Origin: Argyresthia goedartella
Lineage: Eukaryota; Arthropoda; Insecta; Lepidoptera; Argyresthiidae
DNA length: 64,000 nucleotides
Direction: 5' to 3'
NCBI GenBank assembly: GCA_949825045.1
Contig: OX463815.1
Coordinates: forward strand, 15,741,231 to 15,805,230
This document shows, piece after piece, positions 37,896-48,655 of the stretch. Below the pieces are notes generated by a model. The model was not told the origin of the DNA, ran no database searches, and saw only the letters and a program-made list of their open reading frames with translations. The translations under genes and the position numbers were made by a program. How positions within the stretch are numbered: the stretch's first letter is position 1; every line of letters begins with the position of its first letter.

Positions 37896-40760
37896 TTAAC
37901 CCCATACAGTCCTGTCATTTAAGTAATCTTGAACATTGTAATATCCCTTTTTCGACAAAGTCGCTTTAACATGCTTTTTAAATTGCTCAAATGGCAATTT
38001 CAAAATCTCCAGAGGTATCCTATTGTAGTAGAGAATGCACTGACCCTTGAAAGAATTGCTAACCTTCGCGAGTCTAAAACGGGGCGCACATAGTCTGTGA
38101 TTATTTCTTAGGTTAACATTACAGCTGTCGCTAAGTTTGGAAAATGTTGTAAGGTTCTTGCGTACATACATTATATTTTCGAAAATAAATTGACTAGCTA
38201 CTGTTAGTATGTCAATTTCTTTAAAAAGCTCTCTTAAGGAGTCTGTTCGTTTTAAATTATAAATTGCTCGAATAGCTCTTTTCTGTAAAATAAAAATAGT
38301 TTGAATATCCGCTGCTTTCCCCCACAACAAGATACCATAGGACATCACACTATGAAAGTAACTAAAATATACTAGCCTAGATGTAGCCACATCCGTGCTT
38401 TGTCTGATGTTCCTAACAGCGTAAGCCGCAGAACTTAATTTACCAGCCAATTTATCTATGTGGGGTCCCCACTGCAATTTACTATCAATGGTTATTCCAA
38501 GAAACTTCGTATCATTTACCAATTCTAACGTGCTGTTGTCTAACACCAAACTGGTCTCAACTTGCCTGACATTTGGAAGTGAGAATTTGATACACTTGGT
38601 TTTACCAGCGTTTAACAATAAATTATTAACTGTGAACCAATTCAAGGTTAAAGACAGTACACCATTAACATCATCAAAATCTCCTTTTTGTCTTTCAATT
38701 TTGAAGACCATTGAAGTATCATCAGCAAACAACACTATGTCAGTTAATTTCTCCACCATGAAAGGCAGATCATTAATATATACCAGGAATAAGAAAGGGC
38801 CTAATATGGAACCTTGTGGAACGCCAATTTTAACACCCGATCCATCAGATTTTACGCCGTTAACTTCTGCCTTTTGAATTCTATTGCTTAGGTATGATCT
38901 TAGTAGATCCAACGCTTTATTTCTAACTCCGTAATGATTTAATTTAATTAATAGCGTATTATGATCAACACAATCAAACGCCTTCGACAGGTCGCAAAAA
39001 ACTCCGATAGCATCCTGTGCGGCCTCCCATGCAGAATAAATATGAGATACAAGGGAAATACCTGCATCCGTAGTCGATTTACCCCTAGTGAAACCATATT
39101 GTTTAGCGTGGAGTTGTTTTGTACGGTTGAAGTGTGAGAGAATTTGATTGAGTATAATCTTTTCAAATATTTTACTTAGTGTTGGAAGAACAGATATTGG
39201 TCTGAAATTTGAAGGATCGCCCTTATCTCCCGATTTGAACAGCGGTATAAGTTTACTGTGTTTCATGAGGTCTGGAAAATCCCCATCGTCAACACATTTA
39301 TTGAATATATAAGCTAAGTGTGGGGCTATAACCAGAATTACTGAACCAATGACTTTGACTGATATACCCCACAGGTCTTCCGTATTTTTTAAGTTAAGTA
39401 ATTTAAACGTTTTGACAATGTCCTGGGGATATACATGATGAAATTTTAAATATACATTACTGACGCTAGTGTTATTTTTTAATAAAGTCTCTGCTTCAAA
39501 TGGAGATGAATTTAGACTGTCCGTTGTGAGTACGGGTACATTGGTGAAGAATGTTTCAAAAGCTCGAGCAACATCAGCGTTGGATTTAACAACATCATCA
39601 CCTATCTTTAGGCAGAAATCACTGTCCCTTGGTATAACTTTGCCAGTTTCGCGGTTTATTATTTGCCAAACTGTTTTCATTCTATTATTTGAATTTTTAA
39701 TTTTTCTATTAATGTGTAAAGTTTTTGCAGTTCTACAAACCAACTTGAAAGTTTTGGAATATTTTTTAACATAGTCATGAAATTTTCGATCAAAGTTATA
39801 GGTTTTTTGATCATAAAGGTCATACAAGATAACTCTACTTTTACGAATTCCAAACGTTGCCCAGTCATTAAATTTAGATTTACCGTTGTAGTCACTGACT
39901 TTCTTTAATTTGAAAACTTTATTGAATTCTGTCTGAATAATGTTGAAGAAGTCTGAGTAGATTTTGTTTGGGTTCTGTTCATTAAAATCCGGTACTGGCA
40001 AATTTATATCTAAGTTTTTCGTATATGTCTCTAGTCTATGGGATGTAATAGGCCTATAAAATGTTGGACCAGTCTTATCCCTAATACTAATTGGGAATGA
40101 AACTGTTTGACCACTGTGATCGGAGGGTAAGCAGTTAATTACACTTTTAGTTGTGAATGCACAGTCACAAAAAACGTTATCTAAGCAAGTTTGGCTTGTA
40201 AGTGTAATTCTAGTCGGCTCTAGAAATACATGACATAAATTAAATGATTTGAACAGAGTTATTAATCGTCGCTTCAGTGTTGTATCTACAAGCAGATCTA
40301 CATTAAGATCGCCACAAATAATTAACTTTTTTCTGTTATTACAAAGTTTAATGAGGGCTTCCTCCATAATTTTCTCAAATATTTCGAAATTGCCATGGCC
40401 TTTTTCATCCCTCGGTGGCCTGTAGACACAAACAATAATATGGCTATCTAACTCAACACAGGATACCTCTATTTGTCTTTCAACAGTAAGTGCAAGAATA
40501 TCTTTCCGTTGTTTCACCTTAATATTATTCTTCACTAAGATTAAAGAACCACCTCTATCAGCAGTCTTTCTATTGTAACAACTGACAATTTTGTAACTAT
40601 TTATGTTAAAAGACATCATATTTTCCTTCAACCAGTGTTCAGTAACACAAATAATATCAATGTCAGAATTTTTTAGAAATAATTCTAATACAAGTTCTTT
40701 GCCAGGTAGCCCCTGGATGTTTTGATGGGCAATATTTAACTGGGGCTTACATTTTGACAT
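37896..40760 (-). CDS. LINE ORF2: endonuclease and reverse transcriptase
   Basis: 954 codons without a stop. The N-terminal apurinic endonuclease includes LNIAHQNIQGLPGK, CVTEHWL, ICGDLNVDLL and LPSDHSGQTV. RT follows with PSNFRPISVLPTLSKIFEKI, YGFTRGKSTTDAGI, FCDLSKAFDCVDH, GVPQGSILGPFLFLVYINDL and VLFADDTSMVF (catalytic FADD). The C-terminal part has FLGITIDSKLQWGPHID and IFILQKRAIRAIYNL, typical of jockey/CR1-type LINEs. It starts 47 bases after the ORF1 stop, so translation probably reinitiates. All catalytic motifs look intact and the copy may encode active protein. Confidence 0.9.
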   Translation of the reverse strand: MSKCKPQLNIAHQNIQGLPGKELVLELFLKNSDIDIICVTEHWLKENMMSFNINSYKIVSCYNRKTADRGGSLILVKNNIKVKQRKDILALTVERQIEVSCVELDSHIIVCVYRPPRDEKGHGNFEIFEKIMEEALIKLCNNRKKLIICGDLNVDLLVDTTLKRRLITLFKSFNLCHVFLEPTRITLTSQTCLDNVFCDCAFTTKSVINCLPSDHSGQTVSFPISIRDKTGPTFYRPITSHRLETYTKNLDINLPVPDFNEQNPNKIYSDFFNIIQTEFNKVFKLKKVSDYNGKSKFNDWATFGIRKSRVILYDLYDQKTYNFDRKFHDYVKKYSKTFKLVCRTAKTLHINRKIKNSNNRMKTVWQIINRETGKVIPRDSDFCLKIGDDVVKSNADVARAFETFFTNVPVLTTDSLNSSPFEAETLLKNNTSVSNVYLKFHHVYPQDIVKTFKLLNLKNTEDLWGISVKVIGSVILVIAPHLAYIFNKCVDDGDFPDLMKHSKLIPLFKSGDKGDPSNFRPISVLPTLSKIFEKIILNQILSHFNRTKQLHAKQYGFTRGKSTTDAGISLVSHIYSAWEAAQDAIGVFCDLSKAFDCVDHNTLLIKLNHYGVRNKALDLLRSYLSNRIQKAEVNGVKSDGSGVKIGVPQGSILGPFLFLVYINDLPFMVEKLTDIVLFADDTSMVFKIERQKGDFDDVNGVLSLTLNWFTVNNLLLNAGKTKCIKFSLPNVRQVETSLVLDNSTLELVNDTKFLGITIDSKLQWGPHIDKLAGKLSSAAYAVRNIRQSTDVATSRLVYFSYFHSVMSYGILLWGKAADIQTIFILQKRAIRAIYNLKRTDSLRELFKEIDILTVASQFIFENIMYVRKNLTTFSKLSDSCNVNLRNNHRLCAPRFRLAKVSNSFKGQCILYYNRIPLEILKLPFEQFKKHVKATLSKKGYYNVQDYLNDRTVWG

Positions 40761-40807
40761 ATTTAGTGGCTCTTGTATGCTAGAGATTTCCTCTATTGTC
40801 TTATGAA

Positions 40808-42091
40808 CTAATTTAAATTACTTGGAACAGATTCCAATGTTGCATGCAAAGTATAATTAACAGGTGAATTCCCAATAGGGGTGCATGTCATATTACTCTT
40901 AAAATAAGCTGATGTCAAGTTGAACTTAGTTAAACCAACTATAGCTGCGTCGCATATATTATAAGCTAACAATGTAGCTACTAATTTTCTATATTTATTA
41001 GACAGGTACAATGTATCCCGTGTCAGAGTAAAGTTATGAATAAAATTATTCATGTCGAAATATAAAATAGCATCGCTGTGATGACATGTTAAATTAAATA
41101 AATGAATATTCATTCTATGCACAGATTTGTTCTGTAGTTCTGTCAAATTACAGGCATATGGAAAATTGCATAGTATAAACTTGCATTTCATCCTACTATG
41201 TAAGTCTAGAAGTGTTTCAACACTTTTATTCAAATCATTCCGACTAATGTTTGAATGATTTCCTACCATAATTACAATAGTGCTGTACTCATCATAGATA
41301 CCGCGACTAATCATCTTCACTAGATCTACAAATGAACAATTTGGACAGCAAATGTTCGTTACTTTTTGGTTAAGCCGGTTATGTAATAGAGTCCCAAATC
41401 CTGCACCTACTTTGTCGGAGAACAACAGAGTTTTTCTCTGAGCACATATTTTGGTAGCTGGCGGTACACGAGTGGAGGTGAGTGGCGGGACACACGTGTT
41501 GGAGTGCGGTTTGATGCACGTGGCGGCGGTTGGCGCGGCATTCGCGGCAGCGAGCGTCGCAACGTGCGCAACGGCGAACGGCGCGGCCCTCGGGGCAGCT
41601 TGCGGCATGACACACGCCTCAGCAGGGACAGCGAGCGGCGCGGTGCTCGCGCTGTTGAGCTGCGAGGTGTCTCCTCGTCGACGACGGCGACGCTGTTTTT
41701 TGGTTGGGGCAGCGGTGGACGCTGCAACACTCTCGTTGAGGGGGGTCGAGACCAAAGTTAGTGATGTGGGCTCGTCCTCCTTGCTGGTCTCATTCTCCTC
41801 ATTCTCAATTAGAACGCCCACCAATTCCGCATTCTGGCGTTGTAGCTGTACTAACTCAGACGTCGCGGCTCTGAGTTCCGCTAACTCACATTGCTCTTTG
41901 GCATAACATTGTAGTGTATTTGCTAGCAGGTCATGTAGATGCTGGATTTCTACTCGGGCATGTTGAAGGTCCGACTGTAAACCTACATTTTTTCCCCGGA
42001 GCTCTTGCATTAAGGAGATTCTTAATATTCTGTTTGATTGCCGTTTCAAGGCTAATTTCAGTACTTTTATATTACCTCTAGTTTTTTTCAT
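40808..42091 (-). CDS. LINE ORF1 C-terminal part: coiled coil and SGNH-hydrolase-like domain
   Basis: 427 codons from the ATG at 42091. Residues 1-95 are coiled-coil (LQSDLQHARVEIQHLHDLLA). Next comes a charged and Arg-rich stretch (KKQRRRRRRG), then an Ala/Pro/Cys-rich linker. The last 210 residues resemble an SGNH-hydrolase (esterase-like) fold: LLFSDKVGAGFG where GDS would lie, IVIMVGNHSN as a G-x-x-N block, then CKFILCNFPYACNLT. Esterase domains occur in ORF1 proteins of some CR1-clade LINEs. Here the nucleophile serine position appears to be lysine, so catalysis is doubtful. It lies one frame off the upstream 42100-42552 piece and was probably part of it. Confidence 0.6.
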   Translation of the reverse strand: MKKTRGNIKVLKLALKRQSNRILRISLMQELRGKNVGLQSDLQHARVEIQHLHDLLANTLQCYAKEQCELAELRAATSELVQLQRQNAELVGVLIENEENETSKEDEPTSLTLVSTPLNESVAASTAAPTKKQRRRRRRGDTSQLNSASTAPLAVPAEACVMPQAAPRAAPFAVAHVATLAAANAAPTAATCIKPHSNTCVPPLTSTRVPPATKICAQRKTLLFSDKVGAGFGTLLHNRLNQKVTNICCPNCSFVDLVKMISRGIYDEYSTIVIMVGNHSNISRNDLNKSVETLLDLHSRMKCKFILCNFPYACNLTELQNKSVHRMNIHLFNLTCHHSDAILYFDMNNFIHNFTLTRDTLYLSNKYRKLVATLLAYNICDAAIVGLTKFNLTSAYFKSNMTCTPIGNSPVNYTLHATLESVPSNLN

Positions 42092-42099
42092 GAATTTAT

Positions 42100-42552
42100 T
42101 TAATTTACAATATTTTTAATTTTTCTGCTGCTTGTCTGCATGGCTTGAACAATAGTGCTTAGGTTGGCTACTTCTAGTTCTTGTTGGATAGAGGTAATGT
42201 GGCGAGATTCATTGTAGTCTTTTTCTATGCACATATCAGTCAACTTCAAGTTTGCCTCATTGAGTTGGTATTGGAGGAATTTACTGCGATCACAAGCAGA
42301 AGCAAGGTCAGTGCGCAGGGTGTCAAAAGATTCCACAAGTTTTTCCAATCTTTGAATCTCATTTTGCGACTCCTCGTGTGTTTCTCGCAAAGTAGACACA
42401 CTATCTCTAAGCTGTGAGTTCTTGGCTCTCAAGCTTTTTATCTCAAAGTCATTTTCATTGCGCTCTTCCAATAGCCTTTGGTTTAACTCCTCTGCGTCAG
42501 TTAGTTGTTGCTGTAGTGCGTGCATTCTCCGCGTAGTAATGTTGGATGCCAT
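42100..42552 (-). CDS. LINE ORF1 N-terminal coiled-coil part
   Basis: 150 codons, almost entirely heptad coiled coil (LTDAEELNQRLLEERNENDF, QNEIQRLEKLVESFDTLRTD). The stop at 42100-42102 is eight bases before the next ATG, and the two frames overlap by about 16 bases. Either these are two coupled cistrons or a single ORF1 broken by a one-base indel in an A/T-rich run. Coiled coils of this kind trimerise ORF1 proteins. No nucleic-acid-binding motif is visible in this part. Confidence 0.6.
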   Translation of the reverse strand: MASNITTRRMHALQQQLTDAEELNQRLLEERNENDFEIKSLRAKNSQLRDSVSTLRETHEESQNEIQRLEKLVESFDTLRTDLASACDRSKFLQYQLNEANLKLTDMCIEKDYNESRHITSIQQELEVANLSTIVQAMQTSSRKIKNIVN

Positions 42553-43333
42553 GCCTGGAAATAAAATAAAAAAGAATGGGTGCTCCGAACAAAATTAAAA
42601 TAAAACAGAAGGAATAAAGACTTGCAGTTAGTAGCTGTAGTACTGATATGATAGTTCCTATTTCCCTATATAGCTATTCTACGTCAAAGTCAACAAGTTT
42701 CAATTAAACTATCACAAGTCAATATGGGTTAACAGTATAAATGTCCTGAACTAATGAAAGTTATACTTATTATCTAACAATTTTAGTCGTTTTGCAAGTG
42801 TTGTGATGATCAGCTGTGAAGTGAGTACCTAATATGTTTCTAGAATCACCTACAAGCTTACATTATATTCGCACTAATTGCCAAGGTCTAACCTACCAGT
42901 GCACTTGTGTATATCGTGTAATAATTATGAGTGAACAGCTAGTTTTATCGTCAAAAGTACTTCCACAGATTGTCAAGTGCTAAGAGACAAAACAAAGACG
43001 CTGCGGTGTGAGGATGGACGTTTCTCACAATAGTGAGAGTTGAGCAGTATGTAGTGTATAAGTATATAGTTAAGTTCAAGTCATATACTTGTAAAATATG
43101 AATAATCAAATATGAAAACAATACTCCCCCGGGGTTTTTCCGTTGGCAGTTTGAAATTTCCTTTGTCTTTCGGTCCGTGATCGATTATTTTATCATAATT
43201 ACAATTCTGACCACATTTAGCACTGGCACACTTTAGTTGACTAAACAAACACTTAAATTAACACTATATTCACAAATAGACGAATTAAAACAAATTAATT
43301 TAGTTAAAATACAGCACAGCTGTTTTTGACGTG
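42553..43333 (-). other. 5' UTR of the nested LINE
   Basis: About 780 bp without a long ORF, ending exactly at the LTR break at 43333. It should hold the internal promoter, but I cannot point to a motif. It suggests the copy is close to full length. Confidence 0.55.
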
Positions 43334-43481
43334 TAGTCACTGGCCGTAGCCTACGGTGAAGTGTGTCACATTGACGTTCACATCCAATCCTCTTTCTTTT
43401 TAAAACTACATATAACGTGACAGTGTCCAAGTGAACACCCACTCTAAAGAGGCCCGTATACAATATACAACCTACCTTACA
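43334..43481 (-). repeat. Gypsy 3' LTR, proximal part
   Basis: 148 bp matching 48851-48998 with about six differences. It starts TGTAAGGTAG on the minus strand next to a purine tract (GAAGGGAGGGGGGAG). Confidence 0.9.
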
Positions 43482-44905
43482 ATCACTCCCCCCTCCCTTC
43501 AAAAAAAAAAAATCCAACGGATTTTTTTTTTCAAAGTGGCAACCCTAACTCAAAGTCTAAAACCTAAAATAACAACCCTATCTCAAAGTCTAAAATCTAA
43601 AAAACATTAAATGTTAACTTTAAGTTAGGTTGCTATGCATGAAATCTAAAAGACAGTAAATATGCCGCAAGCATAAATTTTAATAACATCAAGTACCCTT
43701 ATCCTTATCTGTCCAACCATCCCATTTAACCTACTCAATTAAACATTTAATAACAAAACCAAACTAACACTTAAGGTGAAGGCTATGCACCTTAAAAAAC
43801 TTAAATTATAACACCCTATGATCCCATCATACAATTATTCGCGGCTTAACACTAACCTACCTAACGCTAGAAAACTCTCAATTACAATACGAAGGCAAAT
43901 CTAGCTAAGATTTAGCTTCTCGAATAGTTATCATTCGACAAACTTTCTGACAATAAAAACTAGCGAAAAACTTATCAGACAACCATAATACCTCCGTTCC
44001 TAAAATTAATATAGATCTTTGCATATAACAATTGTGAACACATTGTAAACTCTTTCCAGCGAATGGAAATATTTCAAAAAATAACGCAGGCAAAGATCAA
44101 AGAAAAAAAATATCATTTTCAAATATAGGAAACGTCAACCATATTAACAGGATTAATTTATAGAACCGTATTACTAAGCCACAGCCTAAGAATAAGTTCA
44201 TTAAAATTCGTTCCAATAATACGATGCAATCAACTAGCTTTAAAACCGATACTACTACATACATATATCCTAAATAATCCATTGGAATTCAGTAAACTAT
44301 CTTTTACTATTAACAGTTTAAGATTATCGCCGTGAGTTGCAACCAATTACCCAAGTAAAGTCACTACAAAGAATCTCGAATGTGTATCGAATACCCGAGC
44401 TATCCCACATCAGAAATTACTTTCATTGAGAAACCTTCGTTACCAACTTCGTTATACAACCCTTACTCTCCCCTTACCAAATCATCCCAACTCTATACTT
44501 TAAGAACGCGGGAACCAAAACAGAACCCTTTGACGAATAGCTATTGCCTCGTCATACTGCTCTCAAAGATAAAACCAGGCGATCGGTTCAAACAATTATT
44601 CGAACTGTCGTTAAAAGTTTCTCATATAAAGGTAATCTACCACGGAAATCTAGTATGTTACAGATATTTCTTGGGTCTTTGGTGTACGGTCCTCATCAGA
44701 CATCATAGTTCAGCAACAACATGAAAAGAAACACCGGTTAATAAACAATTCATAACAACACCGTATACACAAACCACAAACCATCAACCGGGATAAAATT
44801 GTATTATATTCCTAATGTATAATTATTTAATATCCTAATGTTCCTATCCTAATCCTATAATTATTTAATGTCCTAATCATATCAATCTAATATCAGACGA
44901 ACCCC
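43482..44905 (-). other. Long 3' noncoding region of the gypsy element
   Basis: A polypurine tract lies at about 43482-43500, next to the LTR. The rest is AT-rich with short ORFs only (for example 44097-44282 minus, hydrophobic). I see no furin site or envelope-like frame, so this element probably lacks env. Confidence 0.5.
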
Positions 44906-45151
44906 TCAACGCAGCACAAAGCGTTTTAAACGATTTGTGTTAACAATAACGCCCCGTGACCGTGAGTCCAGACGACGAATCAGCACATTAGACCTCCCAA
45001 CGATCTCCATGGCCTTGTATGGTCCTTGATACAGACGTGCCAACTTCATACATCTTCCCGTCATCCGCCTTGGTACATATAACAAAACGCGCTCGAGTAA
45101 CTCAAAAAATAGCCGAGTGGCCTCCCGGACTATTGAAAAAAAATATTTCAT
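44906..45151 (-). pseudogene. Gypsy integrase C-terminal remnant
   Basis: 81 codons with a GPY/F-type module (LYQGPYKAMEIVGRSNVLIR). The frame differs from the upstream RNase H/integrase piece. The roughly 200-residue DDE core that should precede it is absent, so there was an internal deletion near 45150-45178. Confidence 0.75.
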
Positions 45152-45173
45152 CCGCAGGTCCGTCTTACAATTT

Positions 45174-46070
45174 TTAAAAAAATTTCCTACCTAACTTCCT
45201 TTCTTGACACGGCACGTACGAAGCGTTATAACGCTCTATCTCCTTATCGGCTTTAGGCATGAAATATTTCGACCGAAACCTCTTCAACGTCTTCGCGAGA
45301 CCCAAATGACCTCCTGTCCACGCCTCATCATGTAATTCGTTCATTACATTTTGAAACAACGACCTAGGCAATACTAATACCTCCCTAATTTCTCCATCTC
45401 TACGTACGCTCTTATATAGTAAATTATTTCTCAAACAAAAACCGCTACGCCACGCTTCCGGACGTTCGCTCAACCGCGTTAACCATCTACTACAAAATGA
45501 ATCGTTCTCTTGATCCGCCTGTAACGACTCTACATTAATACTAAAAACTTCCAAACCATCATTATCAGCTTCAGAACGAGAAGAACACTGAGGTCCTTCC
45601 GTTTCCCGTTTCCCTTCTTCCATTAGCGGATTCCTACTCAAAAAATCTGCCACTACATTGCTTTTCCCCGAGCAATGAACTATCTCGAAATCCCATTCTT
45701 GTATCGCTAACGCCCATCGCGCTAACCTACCAGACATATCTTTTTTCGACTGTAACCAACATAACGCGCTATGGTCTGTAACCACCTGAAAATACGATCC
45801 CCAAAGATAATGCCTATAGTGCCTTAACGCCCATACTAACCCCAGACACTCTTTCTCCGTCGTACTATATTTTTTCTCCGCATCCGTTAACTTCCTAGAC
45901 GCATAGGCAGCTGGACTCATTTTTTCAACGCCCTGCATCAATACTGCACCTAACGCCTCGTTAGACGCATCGACATAAACTCTCGTAGTGACCGACTTAT
46001 CCCCCGAATAATAGGAAAGTATTGGCGCACTACACATAACCTTCTTAATATACTCGAACGATTTCTGCAA
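45174..46070 (-). pseudogene. Gypsy RNase H and integrase zinc domain
   Basis: 298 codons. RNase H is marked by VYVDASNEALGAVL, YSTTEKECLGLVWAL and VVTDHSALCWL. A chromo-less linker follows, then an integrase HHCC domain (HDEAWTGGHLGLAKTL to YVPCQERK) whose first CxxC cysteine has changed to tyrosine in this copy. The frame is shifted from the RT piece at 46103. It terminates before any DDE catalytic block, so integrase cannot work. Confidence 0.8.
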
Positions 46071-46102
46071 TTCTTCATTCTATTGAAACTTTACCCCCTT
46101 TT

Positions 46103-47167
46103 TCAATAACTTAGTGAGAGGTAACGATATTTCGCAAAATTCGATACAAATTTCCTATAATAAGAAAATAAACCTAATAATTGTTTCACATCCTTCGTAG
46201 ATGTGGGAGTTGGAACCTGTTGCATAGCCTTCAGCTTTTTCTCACTAGGTGTTACTCCTTCATTCGAGATTCGATAACCTAGCATCTCAATTTCGCAAAA
46301 ACCGAATTTACATTTGGATGGCTTGAAGGTCAAGTTCGCTTCTCTAAACCGCCCAAAAACTTTCTGCAACGTATCGGTAAACTCCTTGAACGTTCTACCA
46401 TACACAATCACATTGTCTACGTAAACCATAACCCCTTTAAATCTTAAATCCGCTAAAACTTTATCCATCATCCGTTGGAAAACCGCTTGACTCGTTGCCA
46501 AACCGAACGGAACAACATTAAATTCATAAAGACCCGTGGTCGTGACGAAAGCCGTTTTATGCCTACCTTCCGTAATAACCGTCTGCCAATAACCTGAATT
46601 GAGATCTAACTCCGCAAAATACTTGGCCCCGGCCAAACTATCGACAATGTCTTCTATCCGCGGAATAGCATAATTATCCCTACAAATTTTCTTATTTAAT
46701 TTCCGATAATCTATACAAAACCTCCATGAATCATCGGGCTTTTTAATTAACACAACGGGTGCAGCATAAGAACTAGTGGATTCCCTAATAACACCTAGTT
46801 TCAACATCTCTGCGACCTGCTCCTCAATAATTTCTCGTTGCACCGGCGAAACGCGATACGGGTGACAATGAACCGGCTCTTCATCATAAGTCTTAATATC
46901 GACCGACACTATCTCCGACCTACCTAACTGGTCAGTTGTAAACGCAAACCTATCCGCATTCCTATCCAACAACGCCAATAATACCCGCTTATCATTCTCA
47001 CATAAATCCTCATTTACGATAAACCGTTTATCTTCTACCCCAAACGCAAATTCGCACGAATCCGATAACCCCGAGAAATAAACGTAATCGCCCTTTTTTA
47101 ACTCCTGAAAGTCGATAGAATTTATCACGTCACGATCCTCAATAACCGTGGTTTCCCCGAAGTTCAC
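46103..47167 (-). pseudogene. Gypsy reverse transcriptase
   Basis: About 354 codons with RT blocks SWRFCIDYRKLNKKICRDNY, ELDLNSGYWQ and FVVPFGLA-like NVVPFGLATSQAVFQRMMD. The active-site box reads YVDNVIVY, so the second catalytic aspartate (normally YVDD or YLDD) is asparagine. The annotated start is not an ATG in the family sense. The frame enters from the protease piece by a frameshift at about 47170. It is most likely inactive. Confidence 0.85.
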
Positions 47168-47177
47168 TTGTTTCCTT

Positions 47178-47651
47178 CTAGAACCGTCTAGAAAATCCGA
47201 CCCTATCTTTTGTTTTGAAAGAATCCGAAGTGATTGAAGTGTTTTGTTTCGTATGGAAATTATTGTGAAACGGTATTTTTCCCTGGAAAAAACTCATACA
47301 CGAATGAACAAAATCAATATTCATACCGTTCTTTATTAAAAAATCCACCCCTAAAATAATGCTACAATTTAAATCAGTTATTACTAAAAATTCCTGTGAA
47401 AAGCTAAAATTGTCCAAACTAAAATCTATAACACATTTCCCTACAATTTGCAACAAACTTCCATTTACCGCCTTAACCCGTCTCTTCTCTTTTTGCATAC
47501 ATCTCGCACCCACTTGACCTGCAACGGCTGGGCTGATGCATGAAGCCGTAGCGCCTGTATCTAAAAGAGCTACCACTTTTACATTAGATGCATTTAATAA
47601 AAGTAATGGTCTGACCTGCTGATTCGCCTCGACTGCGACGATCTTCCCCAT
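47178..47651 (-). pseudogene. Gypsy aspartic protease
   Basis: 157 codons with the active-site motif ALLDTGATASCIS and the flap-side block NCSIILGVDFLIKNGMN, as in retroviral-type proteases that mature Gag-Pol. It follows gag after a short gap and leads to RT by a frameshift. Confidence 0.8.
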
Positions 47652-47734
47652 TGGTCGTTCCGCTTCTGTGCTACGCTGCTGAGCTCGTCTGAGGCCCTCG
47701 TTCCACAGGTCAGCCTGGTCACCGCTATCGGGCT

Positions 47735-48373
47735 CTAGCGACGATGTGTTGCAAAATCCGCTTGCCTAGGACGCAAATTATAATTATTAGTACTAGAAAC
47801 ATTCAGCCTGTCTCCCCCCCCCCCCCCCCCCCCCCTATTTCTATGGGCCAAATTCGGTCCAAAAGTTGCCGGGTTCCTAAACACATTCACATTATCATCA
47901 CTTCCCGGACTTAATTTCTCCATCTGTACCAGCACTGCCCTTAGCGCCTTCTTATCTACAAAATGGCTCAACATTAATTTATTTCTAAGATGGTTTTGCA
48001 ATCCTCTTAAAAATTGCGTTATAAAAATGTCATCTTTAGTAACTCTAGCCTTCCTCGCCAGGTCCCCTAAATAATGGAAGTAGTCCAACAAACTTCTTTT
48101 CTCTTGCTTGGCATTGTAGAACTTCTCTGCAAAGTCTGTGCTTCCAAACTCCTCATTAAATTTATTCACCACCTCGTCAGATGTCTGGGCACTGCCCCTA
48201 ATTTCCCTAAAAAAATATAAGGCTCCGCCTTTTAAATACAAAGGAAATAATAATTTTAATTCCTCCGACGATATAAATCTCTTCCTCGATGCAGCATCTC
48301 TGAAGTCTTCTAGATAGTCTTCAAAGGACTCCTGAGGAGTCCCCGAAAAACAAGTTGACAACTCCTCCATCAT
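47735..48373 (-). pseudogene. Gypsy Gag with expanded poly-glycine run
   Basis: 212 codons with a Ty3/gypsy retrotransposon Gag core (YLEDFRDAASRKRFIS, LYLKGGALYFFREI, FNEEFGSTDFAEKFY, FLRGLQNHLRNKLMLSHF). A 22-base run of C on the plus strand (47814-47835) codes for seven glycines, and its length decides the reading frame. No CCHC knuckle is seen before the stop. The leader 48374-48655 has no ORF. Confidence 0.75.
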
Positions 48374-48655
48374 GAAATAATTTCATAAATTTTTTCATAA
48401 AATGTCCGCCGCTATAAAACAATCTTCCCACAACATTTTTCTATTTGATTCTTCACTCGCTTGGCAGGTCGAGGTAATTCCTAAATAAAAAACTTAAGTA
48501 TAGAAATATACTTCCCAATGCACATTCGATCCTTCCTCGATTCAGCAAGGTCTGGATCGACGATCACTATCCTCTTCTATTGCGTCACTTTTTATGACGT
48601 CCTTCCTTATGAAGCAGTCTTTCTATTTCTCCGGCCCGTTTGGCGCCTCCGCCAA

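Larger units (their letters stand above)
37625..43333 (-). mobile_element. Two-cistron jockey/CR1-like LINE nested in the gypsy LTR
   Basis: The 5.7-kb minus-strand element comprises a 5' UTR (42553-43333), ORF1 in two pieces (42100-42552 and 40808-42091), ORF2 (37896-40760), a 3' UTR and a tandem (TAGTCAA)n tail. TAGTCA is duplicated at 37619-37624 and 43334-43339. Removing the LINE and one duplicate restores an LTR of 343 bp, identical in length to the partner. Relics of the same family lie at 50621-51060 and 57640-60000. Confidence 0.9.

Noticed and set aside
44097..44282. Hydrophobic ORF in the gypsy 3' region as a possible env
   Set aside because: Only 61 codons, with no cleavage site, fusion peptide or upstream domain. 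It is better explained as AT-rich noncoding sequence.
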